Of a DNA stretch of 52,864 nt, positions 1 through 7,667 are shown one piece after another. The notes under the pieces were generated by a model that worked only from the letters and a program-made list of their open reading frames with translations, was not told the DNA's origin and ran no database searches. The stretch's first letter is position 1, and each line of letters starts with the position of its first letter. The position numbers and the translations under genes are program-made. The DNA comes from an archaeon (GTDB taxonomy: Archaea > Nanobdellota > Nanobdellia > CSSed11-243R1). The stretch spans positions 1-52,864 of the forward strand of contig JAJRVP010000011.1 of assembly GCA_024277205.1 (NCBI GenBank). Direction: 5' to 3'.

Positions 1-2
1 AA

Positions 3-560
3 TCTGGACATGATTGGTGGCATGTTTATCATGGTTGGAAACTTGCGAGAAAAATTGCAAAGGAAGAAAAAGCAGATACATTCGTGGTTGAACTTGCAGC
101 ACTTCTTCACGACTTAGAAGACCATAAGTTTGTAAAAAAGAAACAAAATCTTGCAGAAAAGTTTTTGAAAAGTTTAGGTGTTGATGAAGAAATAATTTCT
201 CAAGTTTCTTACATTGTTGATAACATTTCATTCAGCAAAAATGTTTTGAAAAAATTAAAAACAAAAGAGGCAAAAGTTGTTCAAGATGCTGACATAATTG
301 ATGCTCTTGGCGCAATAGGAATTGCAAGATGTTTTGCAACTAGTGCAAAACTTGGACATCCAATTTATGACCCAAACATAAAACCAAAAAGTAATTTAAA
401 AAATTATATGGGCTCACAAACAAGTATTAATCATTTTTATGAAAAGCTTTTGCAACTTGAAAAATTAATGAACACAAAAACTGGAAAAAGAATTGCCAAA
501 GAAAGAACGAAATTTATGAAGCAATTCCTAAAAGAATTTTTCAAGGAGTGGAGCGCTTAA
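3..560 (+). CDS. HD-superfamily hydrolase, 5' end cut by window
   Basis: The frame is open from the first bases, so the start lies outside the window; 185 codons are visible. The visible N-terminus has the metal-binding pattern of HD phosphohydrolases: a histidine in SGHDWWH near the edge and the HD pair in ALLHDLEDHK about 30 residues later, followed by an aspartate in VVQDADIIDALG. This arrangement matches the small YedJ-like predicted HD hydrolases, which act on nucleotides or other phosphate esters; the substrate cannot be told from sequence. The C-terminus is helical and Lys/Glu-rich. It overlaps the convergent phosphoesterase gene by 20 bp. The family call is firm, the exact function is not. 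Confidence 0.85.
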   Translation, partial: SGHDWWHVYHGWKLARKIAKEEKADTFVVELAALLHDLEDHKFVKKKQNLAEKFLKSLGVDEEIISQVSYIVDNISFSKNVLKKLKTKEAKVVQDADIIDALGAIGIARCFATSAKLGHPIYDPNIKPKSNLKNYMGSQTSINHFYEKLLQLEKLMNTKTGKRIAKERTKFMKQFLKEFFKEWSA

Positions 561-1302
561 ATGCGAAATTGCTATTCTTGTAAAATGTCACGCTTTTATT
601 TTTTGTATTATATATAACATAGTATCCATTGTGTAACGCACCAACTGTTATTGTTGCCATGTGAGCATCCGAGATATCTATTGGGGTATTTAATTCAATG
701 TCTTTAGTTATAAGCACTCTTTTTTCGTTGCCCACAATTAATGCTTTTGCAAGTTCAGGATTGTGATCATGTCCCCTAAACATAATATCATATCCTTTTC
801 TTTCCATTACTTTAAAGTTTTTCTCGTAATCTTCATGAGTTTCCAATCTATTCCATAGATCGTCCGGCTCACCACAATATTCACCATAATAAGCCCCATG
901 CATCATTATCAAATTTTCATCAGGTAATGGGATACTTATTCTTCTTGCCGCAGTTCCTTTGTAATCTGGATATTTTTCATTATATGTATTATCAAATGTT
1001 GATGCAATCAAATCACTTAATTCTTTGTTTGCTTTCCACTCTCCCCACATCATGGGAGAATCAATGTCTTGTTTATTCATAGTTCTTGAATAAATATATT
1101 GTCTATTAATGTGTGCGTAATCGTGGTTGCCAGGCACAAAAAATACACCTCTATCTTTTTCAAGTATGTCTGCTAATTCTTCTACAACATATATTCTATC
1201 CAAATCCCCCAATATGCAGAATAGATCTACTTCTTCACGTATTGTATCATATATTTGTTTAAGGGATGCACCATGAACATCACCAATAAACATCGTTTTC
1301 AT
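541..1302 (-). CDS. Calcineurin-like metallophosphoesterase
   Basis: A 253-residue protein with the metal-binding blocks of the calcineurin-like family in order: GDVHG at residues 7-11, GDLD near 32, GNHDY near 58, a histidine in MMHGAYYG near 135 and GHDHN near 178. Such enzymes use a two-metal centre to hydrolyse phosphomono- or diesters. No signal peptide or membrane segment is seen, so it is probably cytosolic. An AT-rich TTTATAAATA box lies about 25 bp upstream of the ATG, which suggests a leaderless or nearly leaderless mRNA. It overlaps the preceding HD gene tail to tail. The substrate is unknown. Confidence 0.85.
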   Translation of the reverse strand: MKTMFIGDVHGASLKQIYDTIREEVDLFCILGDLDRIYVVEELADILEKDRGVFFVPGNHDYAHINRQYIYSRTMNKQDIDSPMMWGEWKANKELSDLIASTFDNTYNEKYPDYKGTAARRISIPLPDENLIMMHGAYYGEYCGEPDDLWNRLETHEDYEKNFKVMERKGYDIMFRGHDHNPELAKALIVGNEKRVLITKDIELNTPIDISDAHMATITVGALHNGYYVIYNTKNKSVTFYKNSNFAFKRSTP

Positions 1303-1361
1303 ATTTACTACTAAAAAGTAGTTATTTATAAATATTATTAATTTGGGTGCAGAACAAATAA

Positions 1362-1886
1362 TTAAAACACAACAATCAAAATTGTAATCGCTCCAAGAAT
1401 TGCAGTTCCAATCGCAAACTTCTTTATGTCAATTTTGTATTTCATCAAAAGAGGACCACTGATTAGATAGAAGAAAATTATTTCTCTTAACAAGAATCTA
1501 ATTTTTAGTGGTAATCCTAAAAGCTGCAATGGTGTTGCACCAATTATTATAAATGAAATTACACTTATAAAATCAAAAGCTACATCAGCAATCCAAGCAT
1601 ACGTTAAAAACCTCAACTTTTTGAATTTGAACCAAAAAGTAATGTATGCTAAACCAATTAAAATCTCTTCAAAAATTCCTGCAATTGGAAAACTTGCAGA
1701 ATACATTACACGAGTTTCAAAGCTTGCGATGAATCCAATTGAATTTGTTTTTAATTGAGCAAAGTAATATGCAAGATGCCGCATTATCTCTGGAATAAGA
1801 ACAATTACAAATAGAATTGAAAAATCTTTCAAATTGATTTTTTCTTTCACATATCCGAGCTTGCCTAAGATTTTTTTGAATTGCAT
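1362..1886 (-). CDS. Multi-pass membrane protein, unknown function
   Basis: A 174-residue protein that I do not recognise. It has a short basic N-terminus followed by four or five hydrophobic segments, including stretches near residues 25-45, 60-85, 95-120, 135-150 and a C-terminal segment ending in ILIVVF. Acidic and aromatic residues in the middle (FEEILIGLAY) faintly recall CPBP-type intramembrane proteases, but the diagnostic paired EExxxR motif is not complete, so no enzymatic role is claimed. It is a single-gene unit between a convergent and a divergent neighbour. Confidence 0.6.
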   Translation of the reverse strand: MQFKKILGKLGYVKEKINLKDFSILFVIVLIPEIMRHLAYYFAQLKTNSIGFIASFETRVMYSASFPIAGIFEEILIGLAYITFWFKFKKLRFLTYAWIADVAFDFISVISFIIIGATPLQLLGLPLKIRFLLREIIFFYLISGPLLMKYKIDIKKFAIGTAILGAITILIVVF

Positions 1887-1964
1887 TACTATTTTTATTT
1901 ATAACAAATATTTAAAGATTTTTGTATCGAAATATTTTTATATAAGTTATTACTTAATAGTGAT

Positions 1965-2390
1965 ATGGAATTACTTAGAAAGGATAAGTATTATTCAATT
2001 GGAAAAGAGGAGGAGCTTATTAAATTTGTTAAAAAAGTTGCTAAGGGAAAAATCCCATATGGTTCTGAAGTGCATGTTTCTCAGAAGATTATTGATTACT
2101 TAGAAGATGAATCTAAATTGACCGAACTTCTTTCAAGTGGTTCACTATTATTTGCAGAAGTAGGGACGTTATTAATATCCCCATTGGCAATGTATTCTGG
2201 GATATATGCAAGGGCGCATGGATACAATCCAACAGCCAGCTCTTTTTTAGCTATTGGGATATTATCTATTCCTACGCTTGTTGATGCTATCTATTCTATG
2301 TATACCGTGGAGGAAAGACTAAGCAATGCTAGGGGTACCGTAAAAGAGTATCTGAGTAATCTAGATAAATATGTTATCAATATTAAATAA
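1965..2390 (+). CDS. Hypothetical protein with two hydrophobic segments
   Basis: A 141-residue protein without a recognisable family. The start is the ATG preceded by AGTGAT, which fits the GGTGAT-type ribosome binding site used across this window. The N-terminal 65 residues are charged and helical; two hydrophobic stretches follow (about residues 65-85 and 95-112), then a charged C-terminal tail. It is divergent from the gene before it and ends next to the 16S trailer. A small membrane-associated protein is the most that can be said. Confidence 0.6.
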   Translation: MELLRKDKYYSIGKEEELIKFVKKVAKGKIPYGSEVHVSQKIIDYLEDESKLTELLSSGSLLFAEVGTLLISPLAMYSGIYARAHGYNPTASSFLAIGILSIPTLVDAIYSMYTVEERLSNARGTVKEYLSNLDKYVINIK

Positions 2391-2772
<382 letters not shown>

Positions 2773-3162
2773 GACGACTTTACCCCTCTCGCTGAGCAAA
2801 GATTCGAGTCCCACTAACCGAAGTTAGAGGGAGTCTCATCTCCACCCAACTCGAATGGTATGACGGGCGGTGAGTGCAAGGAGCAGGGACATATTCACCG
2901 CGCCATGTTGAAACGCGGTTACTAGGGATTCCGTCTTCACGAGGATGAGTCCCAATCCTCGATCCGAACTGAGCCTCAGTTTAGGAGATTGGCTTCACCT
3001 TTCGGTGTTGCAGCTCATTGACTGAGGCATTGCAGCCCGCGTGTAGCCCAGGGCATTCGGGGCATACTGACCTGACGTCGCCCTCACCTTCCTCCTGCTT
3101 ACGCAGGCAGTCCCACTAGTGTGCTTTCCGACCCGAAGGTGGGAAATAGCAACTAGTAGCGA

Positions 3163-3271
<109 letters not shown>

Positions 3272-3402
3272 ACCTCTCAGCGCTTCAGGTAAGCCCGTTA
3301 GACTGACCTTCATCATGCTGTCGGCCCTGGTGAGATTCCCGGCGTCGAATCCAATTGAACCGCAGGCTTCACCCCTTGTTGTGCTCCCCCGCCTATTCCT
3401 TA

Positions 3403-3436
<34 letters not shown>

Positions 3437-3524
3437 CTGTTTAATGCCTTCGCTTCGGCACTGCACACTGTCGAACAATGTGCAACACCTAACAGGCAGC
3501 GTTTACAGCTGGGACTACCGGGGT

Positions 3525-3571
3525 CTTTAGCACCGTCTTTCCGCACACGCTTTCTTGGAAAGAAAGGGTGT
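3525..3571 (-). other. 16S rRNA intron 2 in the 790 loop, 47 nt
   Basis: The insertion interrupts the invariant GGATTAGAT/ACCCCGG sequence, between positions equivalent to E. coli 793 and 794. Exon TTAG pairs with intron tail CTAA (4 bp); the bulges are AT|A and AG|A; the inner stem starts CACC and ends GGTG. Splicing regenerates GATTAGATACCCCGG exactly. The 790 loop contacts the P site and initiation factors, so removal or cleavage is probably needed for function. The core is of the shared family, with spacer CGTGTGCGG. Confidence 0.92.
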
Positions 3572-4322
3572 ATCTAATCCCGTTCGCTCCCCCAGCTTTC
3601 GTCCCTCACCGTCGGACCCGTTCTAGCCAGGCGCCTTCGCCACCGGTGGTCCTCCTAGGATTACAGGATTTTACTCCTACCCCAGGAATACCCCTGGCTT
3701 CTCCCGGTCCCTAGCTTGGCAGTATCTCTGGCTCGCCCATACGTTGAGCGCATGGATTTCACCAAAGACTAACCAAACCGGCTACGGACGCTTTAGGCCC
3801 AATAATAATGATCACCACTTGGGGCGCCGGTATTACCGCGGCTGCTGCCACCGGTCTTGCCCACCCCTTATTCGCCAAGCTGTTTACACTTGGCAAAAGC
3901 CCATGCTTTGCATGAGCACTCGGAGTTGCTCTGTCACCCTTGCGGGCATTGCAGAAGTTTCGCACCTGCTGCACCCCGTAGGGCTAGGACCCTTGTCTCA
4001 GTGTCCTTCTTGGGGCCCTCTCTCTCAAGACCCCTACTGGTTTTAGGTTTGGTGAGCCGTTACCTCACCAACAGCCTGATCAGCCGCAGACCTATCCTCA
4101 GGCGGAACTTAGGAGAAAGCCTAAGCCCTTTTTGGTGTTGGAACATCCCAGTATCCAACACCTATGTGGAATTAGCTCCAGTTTCCCGGAGTTATTCCCC
4201 TCCTGAGGGTAAGTTGTCTACGTGTTACTAAGCCGTTCGCCGCCAGCAGCACCCTGCCAGCTGACTTGCATGGTTTAGCCCAACTCCGAAAGCAGTGATC
4301 TCCAGCAGGATCAACTGGAGTT

Positions 4323-4666
4323 ATGGTCGCTTTCGAGCACAACCAATTTCACTTGTTGCCTTCCTACATCATAAATGACCATTAGCCATTTACTCATCAC
4401 CCTCTTTGTGCCAGCGCGCAATGCACCGGCGAGGGCATTGTGACTCCTTTTCCGTCAACGCTTCGACGAGACTTTGTCTCGACGCCCAGCGACAGAGTCG
4501 CTAGGTGCGCGAAGAGGAAAGGGTTGTCAGGAATGGAAAAGACTCTTCACTCTTAACCTTAATAGGTAATGTCAGAGTCTTGGCCAGGGATTCCTGACAA
4601 AGACTAGGAGATTATAAATACATCTCTCCCGTTGTCGTCACCACGCTTTTATAGAAATTTTTTTAT
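4323..4666 (-). other. 16S leader region: promoter, hairpins, expanded repeat core
   Basis: No protein gene is visible. The segment at 4337-4368 is the 5' arm of the 16S precursor stem. Further upstream, about 4440-4530 folds into a multi-hairpin block bounded by CCTTTCC and GGAAAAGG, with GAAGCGTTGACGG near its end. This resembles an enlarged version of the intron-like core. At 4525-4600 there is a long hairpin (TTGTCAGGAAT with ATTCCTGACAA, enclosing AAGACTC with GAGTCTT). These may be leader structures or a small RNA; no known RNA family was recognised. Confidence 0.55.
4611..4654 (-). promoter_or_regulatory. Candidate 16S promoter boxes
   Basis: Two TATA-like boxes face the 16S gene: CTATAAAAG at about 4644-4653 and ATTTATAAT at 4611-4620. 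Archaeal initiation usually occurs about 25 bp downstream of the box, so transcripts would start near 4620 or 4588. The first is closer to the strong archaeal consensus. Which one is used cannot be decided from sequence. Confidence 0.5.
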
Positions 4667-5686
4667 TTATAAAGATATCGATGATTTTGTATTGGCATTT
4701 TTATATAATTCAATGTATTTTCTTATTACTTTTTTAGAATTATATTTGCTTGCAAGCCTATCTGAAAGTTTTGCATATTTTCTGTAATATTTTTTGTTAT
4801 CCTTTAAATGTTTAATCTCTTTATCAAAGTTTTTAGTCATTATTGCAAAATTTTTGAAAAGAGATTTAAATTCTTTTATGTTTCTTAGGACAATGGGTTT
4901 TTTGAAAGAGGCAGCTTCTAAAATTGCAAATGGGAAATTATCTTGGTGTGTTGGCATAAAGAAAACATCACACGCAGAGTAAGCACCTATGATGCTATCA
5001 ACATACCCAGTGAATATAACATTTTTTGGAGCATTTTTAATTAATTTGTTTAATTTGAAATAACCTGCTGTTAACATACCAAATGGTCTTGTTCCAACCC
5101 ATACAAATTTTATGTTTGGTAATTTTTTAGCTGTTTCAATAAAATCCTCAACACCTTTTCTAGGTTGAATCTGTCCAACACAAAGAACTACAAAATCATC
5201 TTTGGATATATTAAACTTTTTTCTAAATTGTCTTGCTTTAATTGAAGAATTTTTAAATTTGTTCCTATCAACAAAATTTGGAATAACAATTATTTTATCT
5301 TTATTAACACCAATTTCTATTAATCTTTTTTTGATATAGTCTGAGATAGCAACAACACAATCAAATGAATTATATATCATTCGCAGATAAAGTTCAGTAA
5401 ATTTTAAAAAATATTTATCAAATGCTAAACTATTCAATACAGATTCAGGTATAACATGTGCAGTTATAATAGAAAATTTCGATTTTTTTGCAAGCAACAA
5501 TGAAAGAGGACCAATTGTTTGTGAGTGAGAAACGTCAAATTTTTTAGTAAATGAAAATTTGTTTATGTTCAGTTCAATACTTTTGTCGTTCTTTAATATC
5601 CTTTTAATTTCTTTAAAAAAAGTATCAACACCATTTGCTTTAATACCAAATGTTGTTTCTGAGATTAAATTCAATTTTATTGGCAT
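4667..5686 (-). CDS. GT4-type glycosyltransferase
   Basis: A 339-residue protein with the GT-B fold signature of family GT4. The N-terminal half contains THVIPES and the link into IVIPNFVD. The C-terminal donor-binding half begins VLCVGQIQPRKG, then VIFTGYV, and ends in the nucleotide-sugar region FFMPTHQDNFPFAILEAAS. It would transfer a sugar from a nucleotide donor to a lipid or glycan at the cytoplasmic face of the membrane. The ATG follows GGTGAAAGA, a good ribosome binding site. The lone gene lies between the 16S promoter and tRNA-Leu; a second GT4 gene is nearby, so surface glycan synthesis is likely. Confidence 0.88.
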   Translation of the reverse strand: MPIKLNLISETTFGIKANGVDTFFKEIKRILKNDKSIELNINKFSFTKKFDVSHSQTIGPLSLLLAKKSKFSIITAHVIPESVLNSLAFDKYFLKFTELYLRMIYNSFDCVVAISDYIKKRLIEIGVNKDKIIVIPNFVDRNKFKNSSIKARQFRKKFNISKDDFVVLCVGQIQPRKGVEDFIETAKKLPNIKFVWVGTRPFGMLTAGYFKLNKLIKNAPKNVIFTGYVDSIIGAYSACDVFFMPTHQDNFPFAILEAASFKKPIVLRNIKEFKSLFKNFAIMTKNFDKEIKHLKDNKKYYRKYAKLSDRLASKYNSKKVIRKYIELYKNANTKSSISL

Positions 5687-5716
5687 TCTTTCACCATGAT
5701 AATGCGGGGGGAGGGA

Positions 5717-5777
5717 CTTTCAAGCACCCACCAAATCATTTCTTTTGGTGCAGCTTTTCTTTTTAAGAAAAGGTGCT
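5717..5777 (-). other. tRNA-Leu intron 4 in T-loop (59/60), 61 nt
   Basis: Exon TTCA pairs with intron tail TGAA, with bulges AA|A and AG|T; the inner stem is GCACC with GGTGC. Splicing gives TTCAAAT. The core is of the shared family: CACCTTTTCTT, AAGAAAAG, spacer CTGCACC, AAAAGAAA, plus an extra ATGATTT stretch before GGTGGGTGC. The boundary sequences are nearly identical to the tRNA-Asn T-loop intron. Confidence 0.9.
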
Positions 5778-5795
5778 TTTGAACCCTCGCGGGCA

Positions 5796-5827
5796 TTGCT
5801 CACCAAAGCACCAAAGGGTACATTAGC
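5796..5827 (-). other. tRNA-Leu intron 3 in variable arm, 32 nt
   Basis: The inner helix is CTAATGTACC with GGTGCTTTGG (nine of ten pairs, loop CTTT). Exon GCTTA pairs with intron TGAGC, with bulges GA|G and AA|T. Removal leaves a 16-nt class II variable arm. The hairpin lacks the double-purine core of the other introns, so it is probably an unrelated intron of the same splicing type. Confidence 0.82.
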
Positions 5828-5842
5828 TCTAAGCCACAGGAT

Positions 5843-5891
5843 ATCCACGACCCCTTCTTTTGGTCGAGCTTTTCTTCCAAAGAAAAGGTCG
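5843..5891 (-). other. tRNA-Leu intron 2 at canonical 37/38, 49 nt
   Basis: The intron follows G37 of the UAA anticodon loop and ends before A38, the usual archaeal position. The outer helix is the anticodon stem CAGGA/TCCTG, with bulges AG|C and AT|A. The inner stem is GACC with GGTC, enclosing the shared core: CCTTTTCTT, AAGAAAAG, spacer CTCGACC, AAAAGAAGG. The central helix CTTA/GTGG is weak, with two pairs, so the motif is relaxed. Confidence 0.87.
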
Positions 5892-5916
5892 CTTAAGTCC
5901 TGCCCCTTGGACCAGA

Positions 5917-5956
5917 TTCCCACACCCACCTTCTTTTTAAAGAAGGCAACGGGTTT
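5917..5956 (-). other. tRNA-Leu intron 1 in D-loop (15/16), 40 nt
   Basis: Exon CCCA pairs with intron tail TGGG, with bulges AG|A and AA|T. The inner stem contains ACCC with GGGT and CCTTCTT with AAGAAGG. Splicing gives CCCAAGTCTGGTCC, a normal D-arm. The position is the same as in the D-loop introns of Glu, Ile and Asn. The core is short: it lacks the spacer and second purine run. Confidence 0.9.
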
Positions 5957-5997
5957 CTTGGGTACCCCCGCATTAATAAAAATGTAGTAGAATATGT

Positions 5998-6007
5998 TAT
6001 TTAAATA
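5998..6007 (-). promoter_or_regulatory. TATA box of tRNA-Leu
   Basis: The AT-rich box TATTTAAATA is centred about 31 bp upstream of the tRNA-Leu 5' end, the distance expected for archaeal TBP/TFB promoters. It sits directly after the stop codon of the small basic ORF. Confidence 0.6.
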
Positions 6008-6008
6008 T

Positions 6009-6125
6009 TTATGCTGCCCTTTTTCTTTCCTGCTTTCGCTTTTTCTTTCTTTCTTTAATTCTTTTTTTTCTAGTTCTCCATCTACATTGTCTTCTTTTTT
6101 TCCAAACTCTTGAACTTCTTTTCAT
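6009..6125 (-). CDS. Small, very basic 38-residue ORF, possible ribosomal protein
   Basis: An ORF of 38 residues beginning MKRSSRVWKKRRQ and ending KQERKRAA; more than half the residues are Lys or Arg, with three Trp or aromatic positions near the N-terminus. Composition and size recall L41e or the C-terminal part of L39e, but no defining motif can be matched, so the family is not claimed. AAGTGAT upstream of the ATG is an acceptable ribosome binding site, and an AT-rich box (AATATTTTAAA) lies before it. It fills the gap between tRNA-Leu and tRNA-Glu. A pyrimidine-rich repeat read on the other strand could mimic such an ORF. Confidence 0.45.
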   Translation of the reverse strand: MKRSSRVWKKRRQCRWRTRKKRIKERKKKRKQERKRAA

Positions 6126-6227
6126 TTTTTAATCACTTTTTCCAATAAAGGTTGCCTTTAAAATATTTTTGATTAATGCTCCGTCCGGGATTTGAACCCG
6201 GGTCATCGGCTCGAAAGGCCGACATCC

Positions 6228-6261
6228 ATAGCCAACTTGGACATCAGAGATGTCGTCAGCT
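6228..6261 (-). other. tRNA-Glu intron 2, 3' side of D-loop, about 34 nt
   Basis: The insertion lies between GGTCAA and GGATG, which are contiguous in archaeal tRNA-Glu. It contains a perfect hairpin GACATC-TCT-GATGTC. A GGTC/GGCT helix (two wobble pairs) with bulges AA|A and AT|G would define the ends, but an alternative AGCTGAC/GTTGGCT pairing competes, so the boundaries may shift by two bases. It lacks the shared purine/pyrimidine core. Confidence 0.75.
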
Positions 6262-6270
6262 TTGACCGGA

Positions 6271-6319
6271 ATGTCTCACCTTTTCTTTTGGTGCAACTTT
6301 TCTTTGCAAGAAAAGGTGT
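6271..6319 (-). other. tRNA-Glu intron 1 in D-loop (15/16), 49 nt
   Basis: This is a model example of the family. Exon GTCT pairs with tail AGAC, with bulges AG|A and AT|T. The 11-bp outer stem is CACCTTTTCTT with AAGAAAAGGTG. Inside lies GCA, AAGAAAAG and the spacer TTGCACC. The pyrimidine strand is equally complementary to the inner AAGAAAAG. Splicing yields GTCTAGTCCGG, the tRNA-Glu consensus. Confidence 0.93.
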
Positions 6320-6339
6320 CTAGACTAACGGAGCTTAAA

Positions 6340-7557
6340 CTAAACAAAATTTAAAGCGTTTTTAAACCTTTTGTTAATTCTATCAAGCAACCTTTCATTT
6401 GGTTTGTACTTTATATTTTTATAAATTTTGATTAATTTTTTCACGATTCTAGTAATTGAATATTCTTTTGCAGATTTTTTAGCATTTTTGCTCAATTTTT
6501 TGTAAAGTTTAGTATTGTTCATTACTGCTTCTATTTTATTTTTTAAATCAACAGAATCATTTGGTCTAAATTTAATCCCATTTTTGTAATTTTTAATTAC
6601 TTCTTTGACACCATATTTATCTGCACCAATTACTGGTTTTCCAAAATACATAGCTTCAATAAAAGTAAGCCCTTGTGTTTCTGTATCAGATGGACTTACA
6701 AATATGTCGCAACCAGAATAATAGCTTGGAAGTTTTTTATCTTCAACATATCCAACAAAAATCACATTTTTAATTTTATTTTGTTTAACATATTTTTTGT
6801 ATTCCTTTTCAAAAGGACCTTTGCCAACAATTAATAGATAGTAATTTTTATCTAACATTTTAAATGCATCAAACAAAATTTTTAGTCTTTTTTCAAAACC
6901 CAGCCTACCAACATATAAAATTATTTTTTTAGAATTTGGAATTTTATGTCTGCGTCGTATATTGATTTTTCTTTGCCTAGACATAAATGAGAAATCTATC
7001 GGACTTGGAATCACAGCTACATTTTTGAAACCTTTCTTTTTAAGCAATTTTGCAGTCTCTTTTGTGGGGGCTATTGTTTTTTTGCAATTATTAAAAAAGA
7101 ACCTTACATAGTTCCAATTTATTGTGCTAAGCACTTCTTTTTCAATTTTTGTGATATGTCCATTGCGTAAATAACCAATATATTCTTCGAGATTAGTGTG
7201 GAATGTTCCCACAATGGGCTTTTTGAATTTCAAGCTATATATCATACCAGCAATACCAAGAGAAAAGGGTGAATGAACATGATAAATATCTGGCTCTTCT
7301 ACTTCTAAAAATGCAAGTAATCTCAAAAGAAATTTATCTGGTAAAACGATTTTATAACCAGGATATTTTTTGAATTCTAACCCCTTTATGTAATAAACTT
7401 TTGCACCAAAGATTTCTTCAAGTTTTGTTTTATCTCCAGGAGCAAAAACAACAACATCAATCCCGTATTTTTTTAATCCCTTTATTTGATTTAAGATTGA
7501 AGTTACTACACCATCTTTGTTTGGTAAAAAGGTATCTGTGAATATAGCAACTTTCAT
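6340..7557 (-). CDS. GT4-type glycosyltransferase
   Basis: A 405-residue protein. The start is the ATG of MKVAIFTDTFLPN; a longer reading would run into tRNA-Ile. The N-terminal domain has the GT4 opening with PNKDGVVTSI and the HVHSPFSLG turn. The C-terminal domain begins ILYVGRLGFEKR and carries VIFVGYV and the donor-site block SDTETQGLTFIEAMYFGKPVI with the usual EAM glutamate. It resembles archaeal glycolipid or alpha-mannosyl transferases. It lies on the same strand as the first GT4 gene and between tRNA genes, so it is probably transcribed on its own; a role in membrane glycolipid or surface glycan synthesis is inference. Confidence 0.9.
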   Translation of the reverse strand: MKVAIFTDTFLPNKDGVVTSILNQIKGLKKYGIDVVVFAPGDKTKLEEIFGAKVYYIKGLEFKKYPGYKIVLPDKFLLRLLAFLEVEEPDIYHVHSPFSLGIAGMIYSLKFKKPIVGTFHTNLEEYIGYLRNGHITKIEKEVLSTINWNYVRFFFNNCKKTIAPTKETAKLLKKKGFKNVAVIPSPIDFSFMSRQRKINIRRRHKIPNSKKIILYVGRLGFEKRLKILFDAFKMLDKNYYLLIVGKGPFEKEYKKYVKQNKIKNVIFVGYVEDKKLPSYYSGCDIFVSPSDTETQGLTFIEAMYFGKPVIGADKYGVKEVIKNYKNGIKFRPNDSVDLKNKIEAVMNNTKLYKKLSKNAKKSAKEYSITRIVKKLIKIYKNIKYKPNERLLDRINKRFKNALNFV

Positions 7558-7599
7558 TTTAATCCCATTAAACAAATAATGGCCCGGCGGAGATTTGAA

Positions 7600-7651
7600 T
7601 TCCGGCAACCCTTTCTTTTGGTACAGCTTTTCTTTCAAAAAGAAAAGGCGT
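7600..7651 (-). other. tRNA-Ile intron 4 between T-stem and T-loop (53/54), 52 nt
   Basis: Exon CCGG pairs with intron tail CCGG, with bulges AG|A and AA|T. The inner stem starts CGCCTTTTCTTTT and ends AAAAGAAAGGGTTG. Inside are GAAAGAAAAG and the spacer CTGTACC. Splicing restores the T-arm CGGAG-TTCAAAT-CTCCG, which is mismatched if the intron is left in. The position differs from the 59/60 T-loop introns of Leu and Asn. Confidence 0.9.
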
Positions 7652-7667
7652 CTCCGGACCTCTGGTT

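Larger units (their letters stand above)
5703..5971 (-). tRNA. tRNA-Leu (UAA), four introns
   Basis: The acceptor strands GCGGGGG and CCCCCGC are 260 bases apart, with A73 and no encoded CCA. Removing four insertions gives an 87-nt class II tRNA: D-arm TACCCAAG-TCTGGTCCAAGGGG, anticodon arm CAGGA-CTTAAGA-TCCTG (anticodon UAA), variable arm GGC-TTAGAT-GCC and T-arm GAGGG-TTCAAAT-CCCTC. The exon junctions fit archaeal tRNA-Leu closely. Four introns in one tRNA gene is more than the three I know of from heavily interrupted Thermoproteales genes. Leucine UUA and UUG codons are common in this AT-rich genome, so the tRNA should be essential. Confidence 0.93.
6177..6334 (-). tRNA. tRNA-Glu (UUC), two introns
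   Basis: The acceptor GCTCCGT pairs with ACGGAGC, A73 is encoded and CCA is not. Removing 49 and about 34 nt leaves a tRNA of about 75 nt: GTCTAG-TCCGGTCAA-GGAT in the D-arm, anticodon arm TCGGC-CTTTCGA-GCCGA (anticodon UUC) and T-arm CCGGG-TTCAAAT-CCCGG. This matches the archaeal tRNA-Glu consensus including the D-loop. Both introns lie in the D-arm. An AT-rich promoter box (TTTAAATTTT or TTTAAAAA) lies 20-35 bp upstream, inside the end of the preceding glycosyltransferase gene. Confidence 0.94.

Noticed and set aside
5720-5987. Open frames across tRNA-Leu on both strands
   Set aside because: They run through tRNA exons and introns, whose structure explains every base; low-complexity Phe/Leu/Lys content comes from the purine/pyrimidine cores.
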